Origin: DATFDN01 sp963756545
GTDB lineage: Bacteria > Pseudomonadota > Alphaproteobacteria > Acetobacterales > Acetobacteraceae
Assembly (NCBI GenBank): GCA_963756545.1
Contig: CAVWNY010000002.1
Location: 620,001-684,000 of the forward strand
DNA length: 64,000 nucleotides
Direction of reading: 5' to 3'
Shown: piece after piece, positions 15,790 to 25,587 of the stretch
Layout: the number at the start of each line of letters is the position of its first letter
How positions within the stretch are numbered: the stretch's first letter is position 1
Program-made: the position numbers and the translations under genes
Notes under the pieces: model-generated
Databases searched by the model: none
What the model saw: the letters and a program-made list of their open reading frames with translations, nothing else
Told to the model about the DNA's origin: nothing

Positions 15790-17010
15790 TTGAGCATAAG
15801 TCTCGCCGCGCGGCTCGCCCGCAGCCCGGCCTGGGCCTTCGGGGGCGCCGATTTCTGGCGGTTATGGTACGCTGGGCTGACCGTGTTCATGGTCCGCTGG
15901 ATGGAGGCGCTGGTGATGGCGGTCTTCGTCTATCAGCGCACCGGCTCGCCGTTCCTCGTCGCCATGACGCAGATGCTGCGGCTGTTGCCCATGGGCCTGT
16001 TCGGCGCATTCCTGGGCGTCGCGGCGGACCGGATGCAGAGGCGCACCGCGCTGGCCATCATGACAGGCATGATGGCCAGCAGCTCGGGCGCGCTCGCGGT
16101 GCTCGCCTGGAGCGGGCATCTCGCGGTCTGGCAGATCATGATTGCTTGCTTCCTCAATGGAATCGGATGGGCGGCCGACAATCCGGTGCGCCGCGTCGCC
16201 ATCGGCGAGGTGGTCGGGGCCGAGCGCATGGGCTCGGCGATGTCGCTAGACGTCGCCGCCAACAACGGCAGCCGGATGCTGGGCCCAACCGCTGGCGGGC
16301 TGATGCTCGCCTATGCCGGGATCGCCGGCGTGTTCACGTTGAGCGTGCTGCTCTACGCCACCTCGCTCGCTGCGACGCTGATGCTGCGCTACCGCAATCT
16401 TCACGCGGTCTCCGGCCAAGTCTCCGTGCTGGCCCGCATCGCCGAGGGCCTGGCCGTGGTGCGCCAGGACAAGCGGCTGGTGGGCACGCTGACCGTGACC
16501 GTCGTCTATAACGTGTTCGCCTGGCCGTTTACGGCCATGGTGCCGGTGATCGCGCAGGGCAGCCTGCATTTGAACGACACCAACACGGGCCTGCTCCAGA
16601 GCATGGACGGGGTCGGCGCCTTCCTGGGCGCGATCGCGATCGCGCTGCTGGTCCGCCGGCGCCACTACCGGGCCGCCTATATCGGCGGCATTCTCTCCTA
16701 CCTCGTGATGATCATCGTGTTCGCGTCGCTGGCGCATCCGCTTCCGGCCGGCGTCGCGTTGCTCGCCGAGGGGTTCGGCGGGTCCGGGTACAGCATCATG
16801 CAGGCCACGCTCGTCTATCTATTCGCGCCGGCGGAGATGCGCAGCCGCATGCTCGGCGTGCTCTCCGTGTGCATCGGACTGGGGCCGATCGGCTTCCTGA
16901 ATATCGGGTTGCTGGCCGACTGGCTGGGCGCCCCCACGGCGACCATCGTGACGGGGATCGAGGGCCTGCTGGCGATGGCGCTGACATTTCCGATCTGGCG
17001 GCGGATCTGA
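15790..17010 (+). CDS. MFS transporter
   Basis: 406 residues with about twelve hydrophobic segments. The loop between segments 2 and 3 reads GVAADRMQRR, the expected MFS motif A (GxLaDrxGrk). The layout resembles EntS-type or putative efflux MFS proteins. It starts at TTG 15790, with AGGGGA about 9 bases upstream; no better in-frame start is visible. Substrate unknown. It precedes mfd by 41 bases on the same strand, so mfd may be read from the same transcript. Confidence 0.8.
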   Translation: MSISLAARLARSPAWAFGGADFWRLWYAGLTVFMVRWMEALVMAVFVYQRTGSPFLVAMTQMLRLLPMGLFGAFLGVAADRMQRRTALAIMTGMMASSSGALAVLAWSGHLAVWQIMIACFLNGIGWAADNPVRRVAIGEVVGAERMGSAMSLDVAANNGSRMLGPTAGGLMLAYAGIAGVFTLSVLLYATSLAATLMLRYRNLHAVSGQVSVLARIAEGLAVVRQDKRLVGTLTVTVVYNVFAWPFTAMVPVIAQGSLHLNDTNTGLLQSMDGVGAFLGAIAIALLVRRRHYRAAYIGGILSYLVMIIVFASLAHPLPAGVALLAEGFGGSGYSIMQATLVYLFAPAEMRSRMLGVLSVCIGLGPIGFLNIGLLADWLGAPTATIVTGIEGLLAMALTFPIWRRI

Positions 17011-17051
17011 TTTCGCGCAACCGGAAGCGGTCCCGACCGTTCGGCCCTCTC

Positions 17052-20000
17052 ATGCCGGATGAAGCCGATCGCGGTACGTGCCTGCCACCGCCCCCCGTGC
17101 GCGTGGGACGCTCCCTGTTCGGCGATCCGCCGCAGGGCGCGCGCGCCCTTTTGCTGGCCGAATGGGCGGGGCGGCTGCCTGCGGGACTGCTGCACGTCAC
17201 CACGCGGGAGCGGGCGGTGTCCGAGATCGCCGCGATGGCTCGTGGCTTCGATCCGGCTCTGGAGGTGATCGAGCTTCCCGCCTGGGATTCGCTCCCCTAC
17301 GACCGTGCGCGCCCCAGCCGGAACGTGACCGGCGCCCGCGTCGCGGGCCTCGCCCGGCTGGCCGAGGCGCCCGCCCTCCCCCGCCTCGTCGTGACCAGCG
17401 CCGCGGGGCTGCTCCAGCGCGTGCCGCCGCGTGGCCGGCTTGCCGAGCGCCGCGTGCATCTCGCGGTCGGCGATCTCGTCGGTCCCGAGTGGCTGCACGC
17501 CACGCTGGAGGCGTTCGGTTACCGCTTCGATGAGCGCGTGGACGAACCCGGTTCGGCCGTATTGCATGGCGCGGCAGCGGACGTCTTCCCCGCCGGCGCC
17601 CTCCGGCCCGCGCGACTGGAGCTAGACGGCGAGCGCATCGCCGCCCTGCACGAGTTCGATCCCGTGGGCCAGCGCAGTACCCGGCGCGCTCGGCGCCTTG
17701 ACGCTGCTGCCCGCGACCGAGGGATTCGCCGTACCTGGCGAGCGGATCGGCGCGGTCGCCGAGCGCCTGCTTCCGGAGGGGGCGTTGGAGACGCTGTTCG
17801 ACGCCCTGCCCGGCGCCGCCATTTCGCTTGAGGCGGCCGCCGAGGAGCGCGTCGCGGACTGGCTGGCGACAATCGCCGATGGCTGGGAGGCGAGGCGGCT
17901 GGTCGGTGGCGCGACCGCACTCGCCGGGATCGACCCGCCGGACCGACTTTATCTGCGGGCCGAGGAGGTTCCAAAGGCCCTCACAGGCCGGGCGGTGATG
18001 GTATTCGCCCGCGGCGCCGGCACCCGGGTCGCCGAGGCGCTGGAAGGCGAGCAAGCGCGGACGGCCGCGAGCATCGCCGCACTTGCCACCGCTCGCGCCG
18101 AGGCTGGCGATGCCGTCATCATCTGTGCGGCCGACGAAGATGCGCTCGCCCGGCAACTTCAACGCCGGCTGCGCCCAGCCCCCGAACGCCTTCGCTCGTG
18201 GGAGGAGGCGCTTGATCTTCCGCCGGGCCGTGTCGGGGTGCTGCAACTGCCGCTGACCGAGAGCTTCCGGCTTGCCGGCCGCAGCATCCTTGCCGCAACC
18301 GCCGCGCTACCCGCCGCGCACGCCATCCGGGCCGCTGCGGCACTCGAAGGCCAGGGACTGCGGATCGGCGACCTCGTCGTGGACCGCGAGCACGGCCTCG
18401 CACGGCTCGCCGCGCTGACGCCGCTGGAGGAGGAGGCGGGCGCGCGCGAGTGCCTGTCGCTGGAGTTTGCCGCCGACCAGCGTTTGCTAATCGCCGCCGA
18501 GAACGCCGGCCAGGTCTGGCGCTACGGCTCGGCCGAGGCGGCCGCCGCGCCCGACCGACTGACCGGCGATGCCTGGCGGCGCCGGAGGGCGGAGGTGGAG
18601 GCGGAGATCGAGGAGATGGCCGCCGGCATCGCCGCCCGCAAGCGCGAACGTGCGGCGATGAAGGCTCCGTCCATCACGCCGCCACCCGCCGCGATGGATC
18701 GCTTCGTCCGCCGATTGCCCTATGCGCTCACCGAGGATCAGCAGGCCGCCATCGACGCCGCCTTGGCCGATATGGCGCGCAGTCAGCCGATGGAGCGTCT
18801 GATCTGCGGCGATGTCGGCTTCGGGAAGACGGAGGTGGCGCTTCACGCCGCTGCGGCCGCGGCGCTCTCGGGTTTTCAGGTCGCCCTAGCGGCGCCCACC
18901 ACGCTGCTCGCCCGTCAGCATCTGGAGACCTTCCGCCGTCGCCTGGGCGGCCTCGGGCTGACGATCGCGCCGCTCGTCCGCTCCGTACGCTCGGCGGAGT
19001 CGCGGGCGACGCTCGCGGGCCTGCGCTCGGGCGAAGTGCGGATCGTGATCGGCACGCACGCCCTCGCCGCGTCGGGGATCACGTTCGCGAAGCTCGGTCT
19101 TCTGGTGATCGACGAGGAGCAGCGGTTCGGAGATGCGCACAAGCGGCGGCTCCACGGTCTGCGTCAAGGCGTCCACGCACTCACCATGACGGCGACGCCG
19201 CTGCCGCGCAGCTTGCAGGCCGCACTGCTCGGGCTGTTCGACCTGAGCCTGCTGACCGCCCCGCCCAGGGCCCGCCAGCCGGTTCGTTCCGTCGTGCTGG
19301 AGTACGACGGCGCGGTGATGCGCGCGGCACTGCTGCGCGAGGCGCGCCGGGGCGGGCAGAGCTTCGTGGTTTGTCCGCGCATCCAGGACCTCGCCCCGAT
19401 AGCCGCGCGGCTGGCCGAGTTGGCACCCGAACTGAGCGTGGTGGAGGTGCATGGCAAGCTGCGAGGCGAGGCGCTCGATCGGGCAATGCTGGACTTCGCC
19501 GACGGCCGCACGGACGTGCTGCTGGCGACCAGCATCATCGAATCCGGGCTCGATATCCCGAACGCCAACACGATGCTGGTCTGGCGGCCCGACCGTTTCG
19601 GCTTGGCGCAGCTTCACCAATTGCGCGGGCGCGTGGGGCGCGGGCAGGCGCGCGCCAGCGCCTATCTGATGACCGATCCCGCGCACCCGATCGCAGAGCC
19701 TTCCCGCAAGCGGCTGGAGCGGTTGACCGCGCTCGACAGCCTGGGGGCGGGTTTCGCGGTCAGCGCCGCCGACCTCGACCAGCGCGGCGCGGGCGACCTG
19801 CTGGGCGAGCGTCAGGCCGGGCACATCCGGCTGATGGGAAGCGAGCTGTACGGCCACCTGCTCGCCCGTGCGATGGCCGCCGCGCCGGGCGGACAGCCCG
19901 CGCCCGAGTGGACGCCGGCGCTCGCCATCGAGGTCGCCGCTTACGTCCCCGCGGATACGGTTGCGGAGCCGGACGTGCGACTGGAACTCTATCGGCGGCT

Positions 20001-20334
20001 CGCGCGCCTCGACGATCACGCGGGCATCGACGATCTGGCCGAGGAGATCGAGGACCGGTTCGGCGAGATGCCGCCGCCCACGAGCGCGCTGCTCGACCTC
20101 GCGCGGCTGCGAGTGGCCTGCCGCGCGCTCAACATCGCCGCTGTGAATGCCGGCCCCGAGGCGGTCGCGCTGACCCTGCGAGAGGATGCCGATGTGCCCG
20201 CCCTGATCTCGCGCATGCCCGAAGATGCGCAGCTGCACTGGAGCCGCGACCGGCTGATCCTGGGAATTGCCGAGCCTTGCCCCGAAGCACGGCTAGGGCG
20301 TGTAATCCAGACGTTGCGGAGCGCGGCGGGGTGA
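17052..20334 (+). pseudogene. mfd: Transcription-repair coupling factor Mfd, interrupted by a +1 frameshift
   Basis: Mfd displaces RNA polymerase stalled at DNA lesions and recruits UvrA. The 5' part (17052 to about 17680) encodes the UvrB-like N-terminal module (LPAWDSLPYDRARPS, VTSAAGLLQRVPP, FDPVGQRS). The next 2.65 kb continue in the +1 frame with LTLLPATEGF. The RNA-polymerase-interacting domain (GDLVVDREHG, about residue 438), helicase Walker A GDVGFGKT (about 585), DEEQRFG (about 686), TMTATPLPR, GRVGRG and a C-terminal TRCF domain then follow uninterrupted. Dropping one C from CCC at 17680-17682 gives QRSTGALGALTLLPATEG and a 1093-residue protein of normal architecture. The ATG at 17052 has no strong ribosome site. 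The gene is either damaged or misread here. Its 3' end overlaps the convergent SDR gene by 42 bases. Confidence 0.85.
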
Positions 20335-21348
20335 GTCCGAGGCTGCCCGCGCCAAGGCGATCCCGACCCGCAAGGCGAGCAGCGCGCCCCCCGCAGCAAC
20401 GCCACCCGCGCCCAGGCGGGCGGCCGCGCGCAAACCTCCCTGGAGTGCGCCGCGCGCCGCCATATGGCGCCATCCACCTTGTACAGCGGCCCCGACAAGC
20501 GGTTGGAACAGGTTGCCGGAGGTTTTGTCCGACGGCTCGGCCCGGCTCAGGTAGCCCCGGATGAACCGGTTCATCGCCCACCGTCCCATCGCCGGCGCGA
20601 CGCTGTACCCGATACGCGCCAGGGTTGCCACCGAGCCGACCGTGACCGCGCCCTCGGAGGGATTGCGGGCCAGGCGCACCATTTTCTCCGCCACCCGCTC
20701 AGGCCCGTAGACCGGTGGCGCCGGCTTCAATTGCCGCCCTGTGTAGTTTGCCCCGTGCTGCACGCCCGGCGTATCGATAAAGGAGGGAAAGACGTCGCAA
20801 ACGTAGATGTTGGGAGAATCCGACAGCTCCGCCCGCAGGCTTTCCGAAAGGCCGCGAACCCCGAACTTGCTCGCGCTGTAGGCCGCAGCGAGCGGTGCCG
20901 CCACCCAGCCGCCGAACGAGACGTTGTTGATGAGCACGCCACCTTCCGCCTGCCGCTGGAAATGCTCCAGCGCGGCATGTGCGCCGTGCATATAGCCCAG
21001 GAGATTGACCGCCACCACCTGATCGTGCGCCTCCATCGGCGTCTCGGTGAACCGGCCCACCGCGCCCACGCCGGCATTATTGATCCAGACGTCGATGCGC
21101 CCCGTGAAGGCCCGTGCAGCCTGCTCGGCGAGCCGACGCACCTGCCGCGCATCCGTCACGTCGGTCGACACGGCGAGAGCCCGCCCTCCTTCCGCGCGAG
21201 CCTCTCGCGCCGCCTGCGATAGAGCGCGCTTATCGCGAGCGGAAAGCACGACATTCGCCCCTTCTCGCGCAAAGGCGATCGCCGCCGCCCGGCCAATGCC
21301 TGACGAGGCGCCCGTGATGACCACCGTCGCGTTCGCCAGCTCGCGCAT
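20293..21348 (-). CDS. SDR family oxidoreductase with C-terminal hydrophobic tail
   Basis: 351 residues. The Rossmann motif TGASSGIG lies at about 12-19, NNAG at about 90, the catalytic serine region NNVSFGG and YSASK (Tyr/Lys pair) at about 155. These are classical short-chain dehydrogenase features, NAD(P)-dependent. Beyond the usual about 250-residue core is an extension ending in a glycine/alanine-rich hydrophobic stretch (about 310-335) that could anchor the protein to the membrane. ATG 21348 was preferred to ATG 21354 because GCGGAG is 6 bases ahead of it. Substrate unknown. Its stop lies inside the end of mfd. Confidence 0.8.
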   Translation of the reverse strand: MRELANATVVITGASSGIGRAAAIAFAREGANVVLSARDKRALSQAAREARAEGGRALAVSTDVTDARQVRRLAEQAARAFTGRIDVWINNAGVGAVGRFTETPMEAHDQVVAVNLLGYMHGAHAALEHFQRQAEGGVLINNVSFGGWVAAPLAAAYSASKFGVRGLSESLRAELSDSPNIYVCDVFPSFIDTPGVQHGANYTGRQLKPAPPVYGPERVAEKMVRLARNPSEGAVTVGSVATLARIGYSVAPAMGRWAMNRFIRGYLSRAEPSDKTSGNLFQPLVGAAVQGGWRHMAARGALQGGLRAAARLGAGGVAAGGALLALRVGIALARAASDSPRRAPQRLDYTP

Positions 21349-21558
21349 TGCCATCTCCGCTTTCGGTCGCTCCACTCCCGGCGGCAACGCCCATCGGCGC
21401 CGCACGTTGCCGGGAGGCAACCGGCTCTGGACCCAGGGCGTTCCCGATCTTAGGCGGCATGAAACACCGTGACTCGCCTTGGCGTGCATCCGGCCTGACG
21501 ATCGGCCGCACGCATTTTGGCCGGCCGGGACGACAACGACGCAGGGGGAAGTGGCAGG

Positions 21559-22453
21559 ATGGGCCAGCAAATACCGCTTGGATCGACAGCGTTGACCGGG
21601 CACGCCGCCGACCACGGCCGCACCATGGAGATCGCCGCCGACATCGCCTATCGCCGGTTGCTTCTGGTCAACGTCGCATTCATAGGCCGAGCCGGCGCCG
21701 GGGACCGCGGTTGGGTGCTGATCGACACCGGCGTTCCCGGCACGGGCCCGTTGATCGTATCGGCCGCGGCCGACCGGTTCGGCACCAGCGCGCGCCCGGC
21801 CGCGATCATCCTGACCCATGGACATTTCGATCATGTCGGTACGCTCAAGGATTCTGGCGGAGCGATGGGACGCGCCCGTGTACGCCCACCGATTGGAGCG
21901 CCCTTACCTCGATGGGCGCGCGGCCTACCCGCCGCCGGACCCAGGCGTGGGCGGCGGGTTGATGTCGCTTCTATCGCCGCTCTTTCCGCGTGGGCCGATC
22001 GACGTCAGCGCCCGACTGCAAGACCTTCCGGCCGACTGCACCGTGCCGCATATGCCGGGGTGGCGATGGGTTCACACGCCGGGCCACTCGGCGGGGCACG
22101 TCTCGTTCTGGCGGGAGGAGGATCGCGCGATGCTCGCGGGTGATGCGTTCATCACCACGCGCCAGGAATCGGCCTACGCGGCGGCGGTTCCCACCCAGCC
22201 ACCGGAGGTGCACGGGCCGCCTATGTACTTCACCCCCGACTGGCAAAAGGCCAGGAGCTCGGTTCGAAAGCTTGCGGATCTGGAGCCGGAGATGGCCATT
22301 ACCGGCCACGGCCCGGCCGTGCATGGGGATGACCTGCGCGGCGCGCTGCATACGCTGGCCGACGAGTTCGACCGGATCGCGGTGCCCCGTGACGGCCGCT
22401 ATGTCCGCCGCCCCGCGCGCGAGGAGGATGGCAGCGCCTATCCCAGGCCCTGA
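21559..22453 (+). pseudogene. MBL-fold metallo-hydrolase, interrupted by a +1 frameshift
   Basis: Metallo-beta-lactamase-fold hydrolase. The first part, from ATG 21559 with AGGGGGA upstream, gives WVLIDTGVPG and the metal motif THGHFDHVG. The frame then jumps at about 21852: the second part reads LAERWDAPVYAH, HTPGHSAGHVSFW, LAGDAFIT and TGHGPAVHG, completing the metal-binding set (HxHxDH, His, Asp, His). Removing one T from the TT at 21852-21853 gives TLKDLAERWDAPVYAH and a 297-residue protein of normal length. As written, the product would be truncated after the first metal motif. Substrate unknown; the fold covers glyoxalases, lactonases and others. The 3' end overlaps the convergent MFS gene by 16 bases. 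Confidence 0.8.
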
Positions 22454-23619
22454 ACGGGCGCGAGGCGTGCGCGCGCCGTCCAGTGCCAGGTCACCAGCGC
22501 GAGCGCGACGATGATCGGCGGCATCACCGCGAGGTTCAGCGCGTGCCAACCGGCCGTCGTCTCCAGCGCGCCGGAGGCGAACGCGGTGGCCGCCGTGGTT
22601 CCGAACACAAGGAAGTCGTTAGTCGCCTGAACATGCACCCGCTCGTCCAGCGTGTGGGCCGAGGTGAGCAGCGTCGTGCCGCCGACGAACATGAAATTCC
22701 ACCCGATGCCGAGCAGGACCAGCGCGAGAATGAACGTGCCGAAGAGCGGCGCGAGCGTGAGGTTGACAACGACGCAAAGCGAGATCACGGCCGCACCGGC
22801 AATGATCACGCTGTGCGCGCCGAATCGCTGGATCACCCGCCCGGTGAGGAAGCCCGGCAGGTACATCGCCAGCGAATGCGCGCGGATCACGTCGGCGGAC
22901 GCGCCGACGCCGAACCCGCACAGCATCATCTGCAAGGGGGTCGAGGTCATCACCAGGTTCATCGCGCCGTAACCGACCATGGCGCTGACGGCGGCGGTGA
23001 TGAAGGTGGGGCGCGCGAGGATGGCGCCGAGCGGCACCGGAATGCCCCGGCGCGGTTCGGCCTTCGGCAGCGCGGTGAAGCTGAGCAGGCAGGCGGCGGC
23101 GAGCGGAAGCGCGAGCTGCCAGAGATAGGTGGCGAGGAACTCGTGGTCAGGCAGCATCATATTGGTGCGCTTCACGATCTCCGGCCCGATCACCGCGGCG
23201 ACGACGCCGCCCGTCATCACCAGCGCGATAGCGCGCGGCCGGGCTTCCGGCGCCGAGACCTCGGCGGCCGCGAAGCGGAGGTGCTGGGAAATGCCGAACC
23301 CCATTCCGGCGGGCACCGCGCCGAGGCAATACAGGAGAAAGCTCGCTCGCCAGACACCGAGCGCGAACGTCAGACTGCCGCAAACCGCGAGAAAGATGCC
23401 TAGCCAGAACCCGGGCCGCCGGCCCAGCCGCGCGAACACCATGCCCGCGGGAATGGAGCCTGCCATCACCGCCGTCATCTGGATCGCCACGGGCAACGTG
23501 GCGAGCAACTTGTCGGCGCTGAGCGAGTGGCCGATCAGCGAGGCCATCACGACCTGACCCGACATCACGGCGTTCATGCTCGCCTGGCAGCAGAACAGCA
23601 GCCACACGTTGCGATTCAT
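22438..23619 (-). CDS. MFS transporter
   Basis: 393 residues, about twelve hydrophobic segments, starting MNRNVWLLFCCQASMNA. Motif A in the 2-3 loop is degenerate (FARLGRRPG). GIGWNFMFVGGTTLL in the second half is typical of a set of proteobacterial MFS proteins. ATG 23619 overlaps the thiL stop as ATGA, so the two are translationally coupled and the transporter belongs to the downstream end of the lpx/thiL transcript. Substrate unknown; a link to thiamine metabolism is only positional. Confidence 0.8.
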   Translation of the reverse strand: MNRNVWLLFCCQASMNAVMSGQVVMASLIGHSLSADKLLATLPVAIQMTAVMAGSIPAGMVFARLGRRPGFWLGIFLAVCGSLTFALGVWRASFLLYCLGAVPAGMGFGISQHLRFAAAEVSAPEARPRAIALVMTGGVVAAVIGPEIVKRTNMMLPDHEFLATYLWQLALPLAAACLLSFTALPKAEPRRGIPVPLGAILARPTFITAAVSAMVGYGAMNLVMTSTPLQMMLCGFGVGASADVIRAHSLAMYLPGFLTGRVIQRFGAHSVIIAGAAVISLCVVVNLTLAPLFGTFILALVLLGIGWNFMFVGGTTLLTSAHTLDERVHVQATNDFLVFGTTAATAFASGALETTAGWHALNLAVMPPIIVALALVTWHWTARARLAPVQGLG

Positions 23620-24578
23620 CAGAAATGGCTCCACCCGCCGGGGCCGAGCGCCAAGGGCACGCCATCCGGCCCGCGCACGATGACGGAGGGGCGGCCCACT
23701 TGGAAGCACCCGATCCGGGAGACAGCCATCTCCGCCGCAGCAGCGGCGGCCGTGAGCGCGCTCTCGTTGGCGGGTGGAACCGCCATCAGCAACTCGTAGT
23801 CGTCCCCGCCCGTGAGGCAGACGGGGAGCCAATCGGCTCCGGCCGCGCGTGCCGGGTCCGACAGCGGCACGCGGGCCGCCTCGATCTCCGCCGCGAGGCC
23901 GCTCGCGCGGCAGATATGGCCGAGGTCCTGCACCAGCCCATCGGAGATGTCCATCGCGGCCGAGGCGATTCCCGTGAGGGCAAGCCCGACGCGGGGGCGC
24001 GGCAGACGATAGCGAGCGAGCAGATGCCCGGTGGGATCGGAAAGCCCGCCGCGCGCGACGTGCAGCCCCAGGGCGCCATCCCCGATCGTGCCCGTCACCC
24101 AAATGCCGTCACCCACGGCCGCACCGGCGCGGCGCACCATCGCCCCGCGCGCGACATGGCCGATCGCGGTGAGGGAAAGCGTGAGCGGTCCGGGGGTCGC
24201 GGTTGTGTCGCCGCCGAGCAAGGCTATGGCGAACAGGGCCTGGTCCTTCGCCAGGCCGGCGGCGAATCCGGCGAAAAAACTGTCCGGCGTCGAGCGCGGA
24301 GCGGAGATGGTCATCAGGTAGCCGAGCGGCACCGCGCCTTTCGCCGCGAGATCCGACAGGTTCACGCGCAGCAGCTTGCGCCCGATAAGATCGGAGGGAT
24401 CATCGGGCAGAAAATGCACGCCGGCCACCATCGCGTCGGTGGTCAGCACCAGATCTCGCCCCGCCGGCGGGGCGATCACCGCGACATCGTCTTGCAACCC
24501 AAACGCGCCCGGCCCGGCGAGCGGGCGAAAGTGCCGCGCGATCAGCGCGAACTCGGCCGGGAGCGCGTCATCTTCCAT
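23619..24578 (-). CDS. thiL: Thiamine-monophosphate kinase
   Basis: Phosphorylates thiamine monophosphate with ATP to thiamine diphosphate, the last step of cofactor synthesis; cytoplasmic. The 319 residues show the AIR-synthase-like order: LQDDVAVI near the N-terminus, TTDAMVAGVHF (about 45-55), LRVNLSDLAAKGA, LLGGDTT (about 120), MDISDGLVQDL and CLTGGDDYELL (about 253-263), all standard for ThiL. It sits between lpxA, 23 bases upstream, and a coupled MFS gene. thiL is more often beside nusB or ribH, so this position downstream of lpxA is somewhat unusual. Confidence 0.92.
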   Translation of the reverse strand: MEDDALPAEFALIARHFRPLAGPGAFGLQDDVAVIAPPAGRDLVLTTDAMVAGVHFLPDDPSDLIGRKLLRVNLSDLAAKGAVPLGYLMTISAPRSTPDSFFAGFAAGLAKDQALFAIALLGGDTTATPGPLTLSLTAIGHVARGAMVRRAGAAVGDGIWVTGTIGDGALGLHVARGGLSDPTGHLLARYRLPRPRVGLALTGIASAAMDISDGLVQDLGHICRASGLAAEIEAARVPLSDPARAAGADWLPVCLTGGDDYELLMAVPPANESALTAAAAAAEMAVSRIGCFQVGRPSVIVRGPDGVPLALGPGGWSHF

Positions 24579-24601
24579 TTCGGCTCAGCCAAGCTCGACG
24601 C

Positions 24602-25450
24602 TCATGTCAGACTTGCGGCACCCGCTGATGGGCCACGGATGATGCCGCGGTGGCTCGGTGCGTCTATGAAGGCGATAAGTTCGGCCACGAGCCGGTCGTC
24701 GCCGTGCAGCGCCCGAGCATCGGCGAGACGCTTCGCGAACACGCCCTCGGAGGCAAACAGGTCGCGATAGGCGACGCGCAGCCGCTGGATCTGTGACTTG
24801 TCGAAACCGCGGCGCTTCAGGCCGATCACGTTCAGACCCGCGAGGCGCGCACGGTTGCCGATCACGCTGGCGAAGGGCGGCACGTCCGCTTCCACGCCCG
24901 ACACGCCGCCGACCATGGCCGCGCGGCCGATCCGCACGTACTGGTGCAGCGCCGCCGCCCCGCCGATCACCGCGTGATCGGCAATGCTCACATGGCCGCC
25001 CATCACGACGTTGTTCGCGATGATGACATCATCGCCGATGGTGCAATCGTGGGCCACGTGCGCCACCGCCATCAGCATGCAGTTCGTCCCGATCGAGGTG
25101 ATCCCGCGTCCGGTCGCCGTGCCGCGATGGATCGTGCAGTGCTCACGAATCTGCGTACGGGCCCCGATCACGCACCGCGTTGGTTCGCCTCGATATTTCA
25201 GATCCTGTGGCGCCAGCCCGACGGTGCAAAACGGGTAGAGAATGGCGTCCCGGCCAATCCGCGCGTAGCCGTCCACCACGACATGCGAGACGAGTTGCAC
25301 GCCATCCTCGATCACCGCATGCGGGCCGACAGTGCAGTACGGACCGATACGTACGCCGAGCCCCAGCTCGGCGCCGCGGGCAACCATCGCTGTGGGGTGG
25401 ACCTCGGTAAGCGCCGAGGGAGAATCCAAACTGGCAGCCAAAACGTCCAT
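24602..25450 (-). CDS. lpxA: UDP-N-acetylglucosamine acyltransferase
   Basis: First enzyme of lipid A synthesis: transfers a 3-hydroxyacyl chain from ACP to UDP-GlcNAc. About 282 residues. The N-terminal two thirds form hexapeptide repeats of a left-handed beta-helix (VHPTAMVARGAELGLGVRIG and on), the catalytic histidine lies in HVAHDCTIGD, and the C-terminal helical domain has GLNVIGLKRRGF. ATG 25450 has GAGG about 9 bases ahead; an in-frame TTG at 25474 would add eight residues. It is the last lpx gene of the bamA operon; lpxI and lpxB, which often follow, are absent here. Confidence 0.92.
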   Translation of the reverse strand: MDVLAASLDSPSALTEVHPTAMVARGAELGLGVRIGPYCTVGPHAVIEDGVQLVSHVVVDGYARIGRDAILYPFCTVGLAPQDLKYRGEPTRCVIGARTQIREHCTIHRGTATGRGITSIGTNCMLMAVAHVAHDCTIGDDVIIANNVVMGGHVSIADHAVIGGAAALHQYVRIGRAAMVGGVSGVEADVPPFASVIGNRARLAGLNVIGLKRRGFDKSQIQRLRVAYRDLFASEGVFAKRLADARALHGDDRLVAELIAFIDAPSHRGIIRGPSAGAASLT

Positions 25451-25587
25451 AGGATAGGCCTCATCCGCGCGCAACCGCTCGCGACGCTATGCGCCCGTGG
25501 AGGTTGCGACCACTCAATCATTGTTGCCGCATGTTACGCATAGCGGCTTGTAACGTACTGTATCGCAAGCTAATCCGCAGCGCAGGC

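Noticed and set aside
17670..17690. Programmed frameshift in mfd
   Set aside because: No slippery heptamer, internal Shine-Dalgarno or stop codon stimulus is visible at the site, and similar +1 breaks occur in unrelated genes nearby; error or mutation is more likely.
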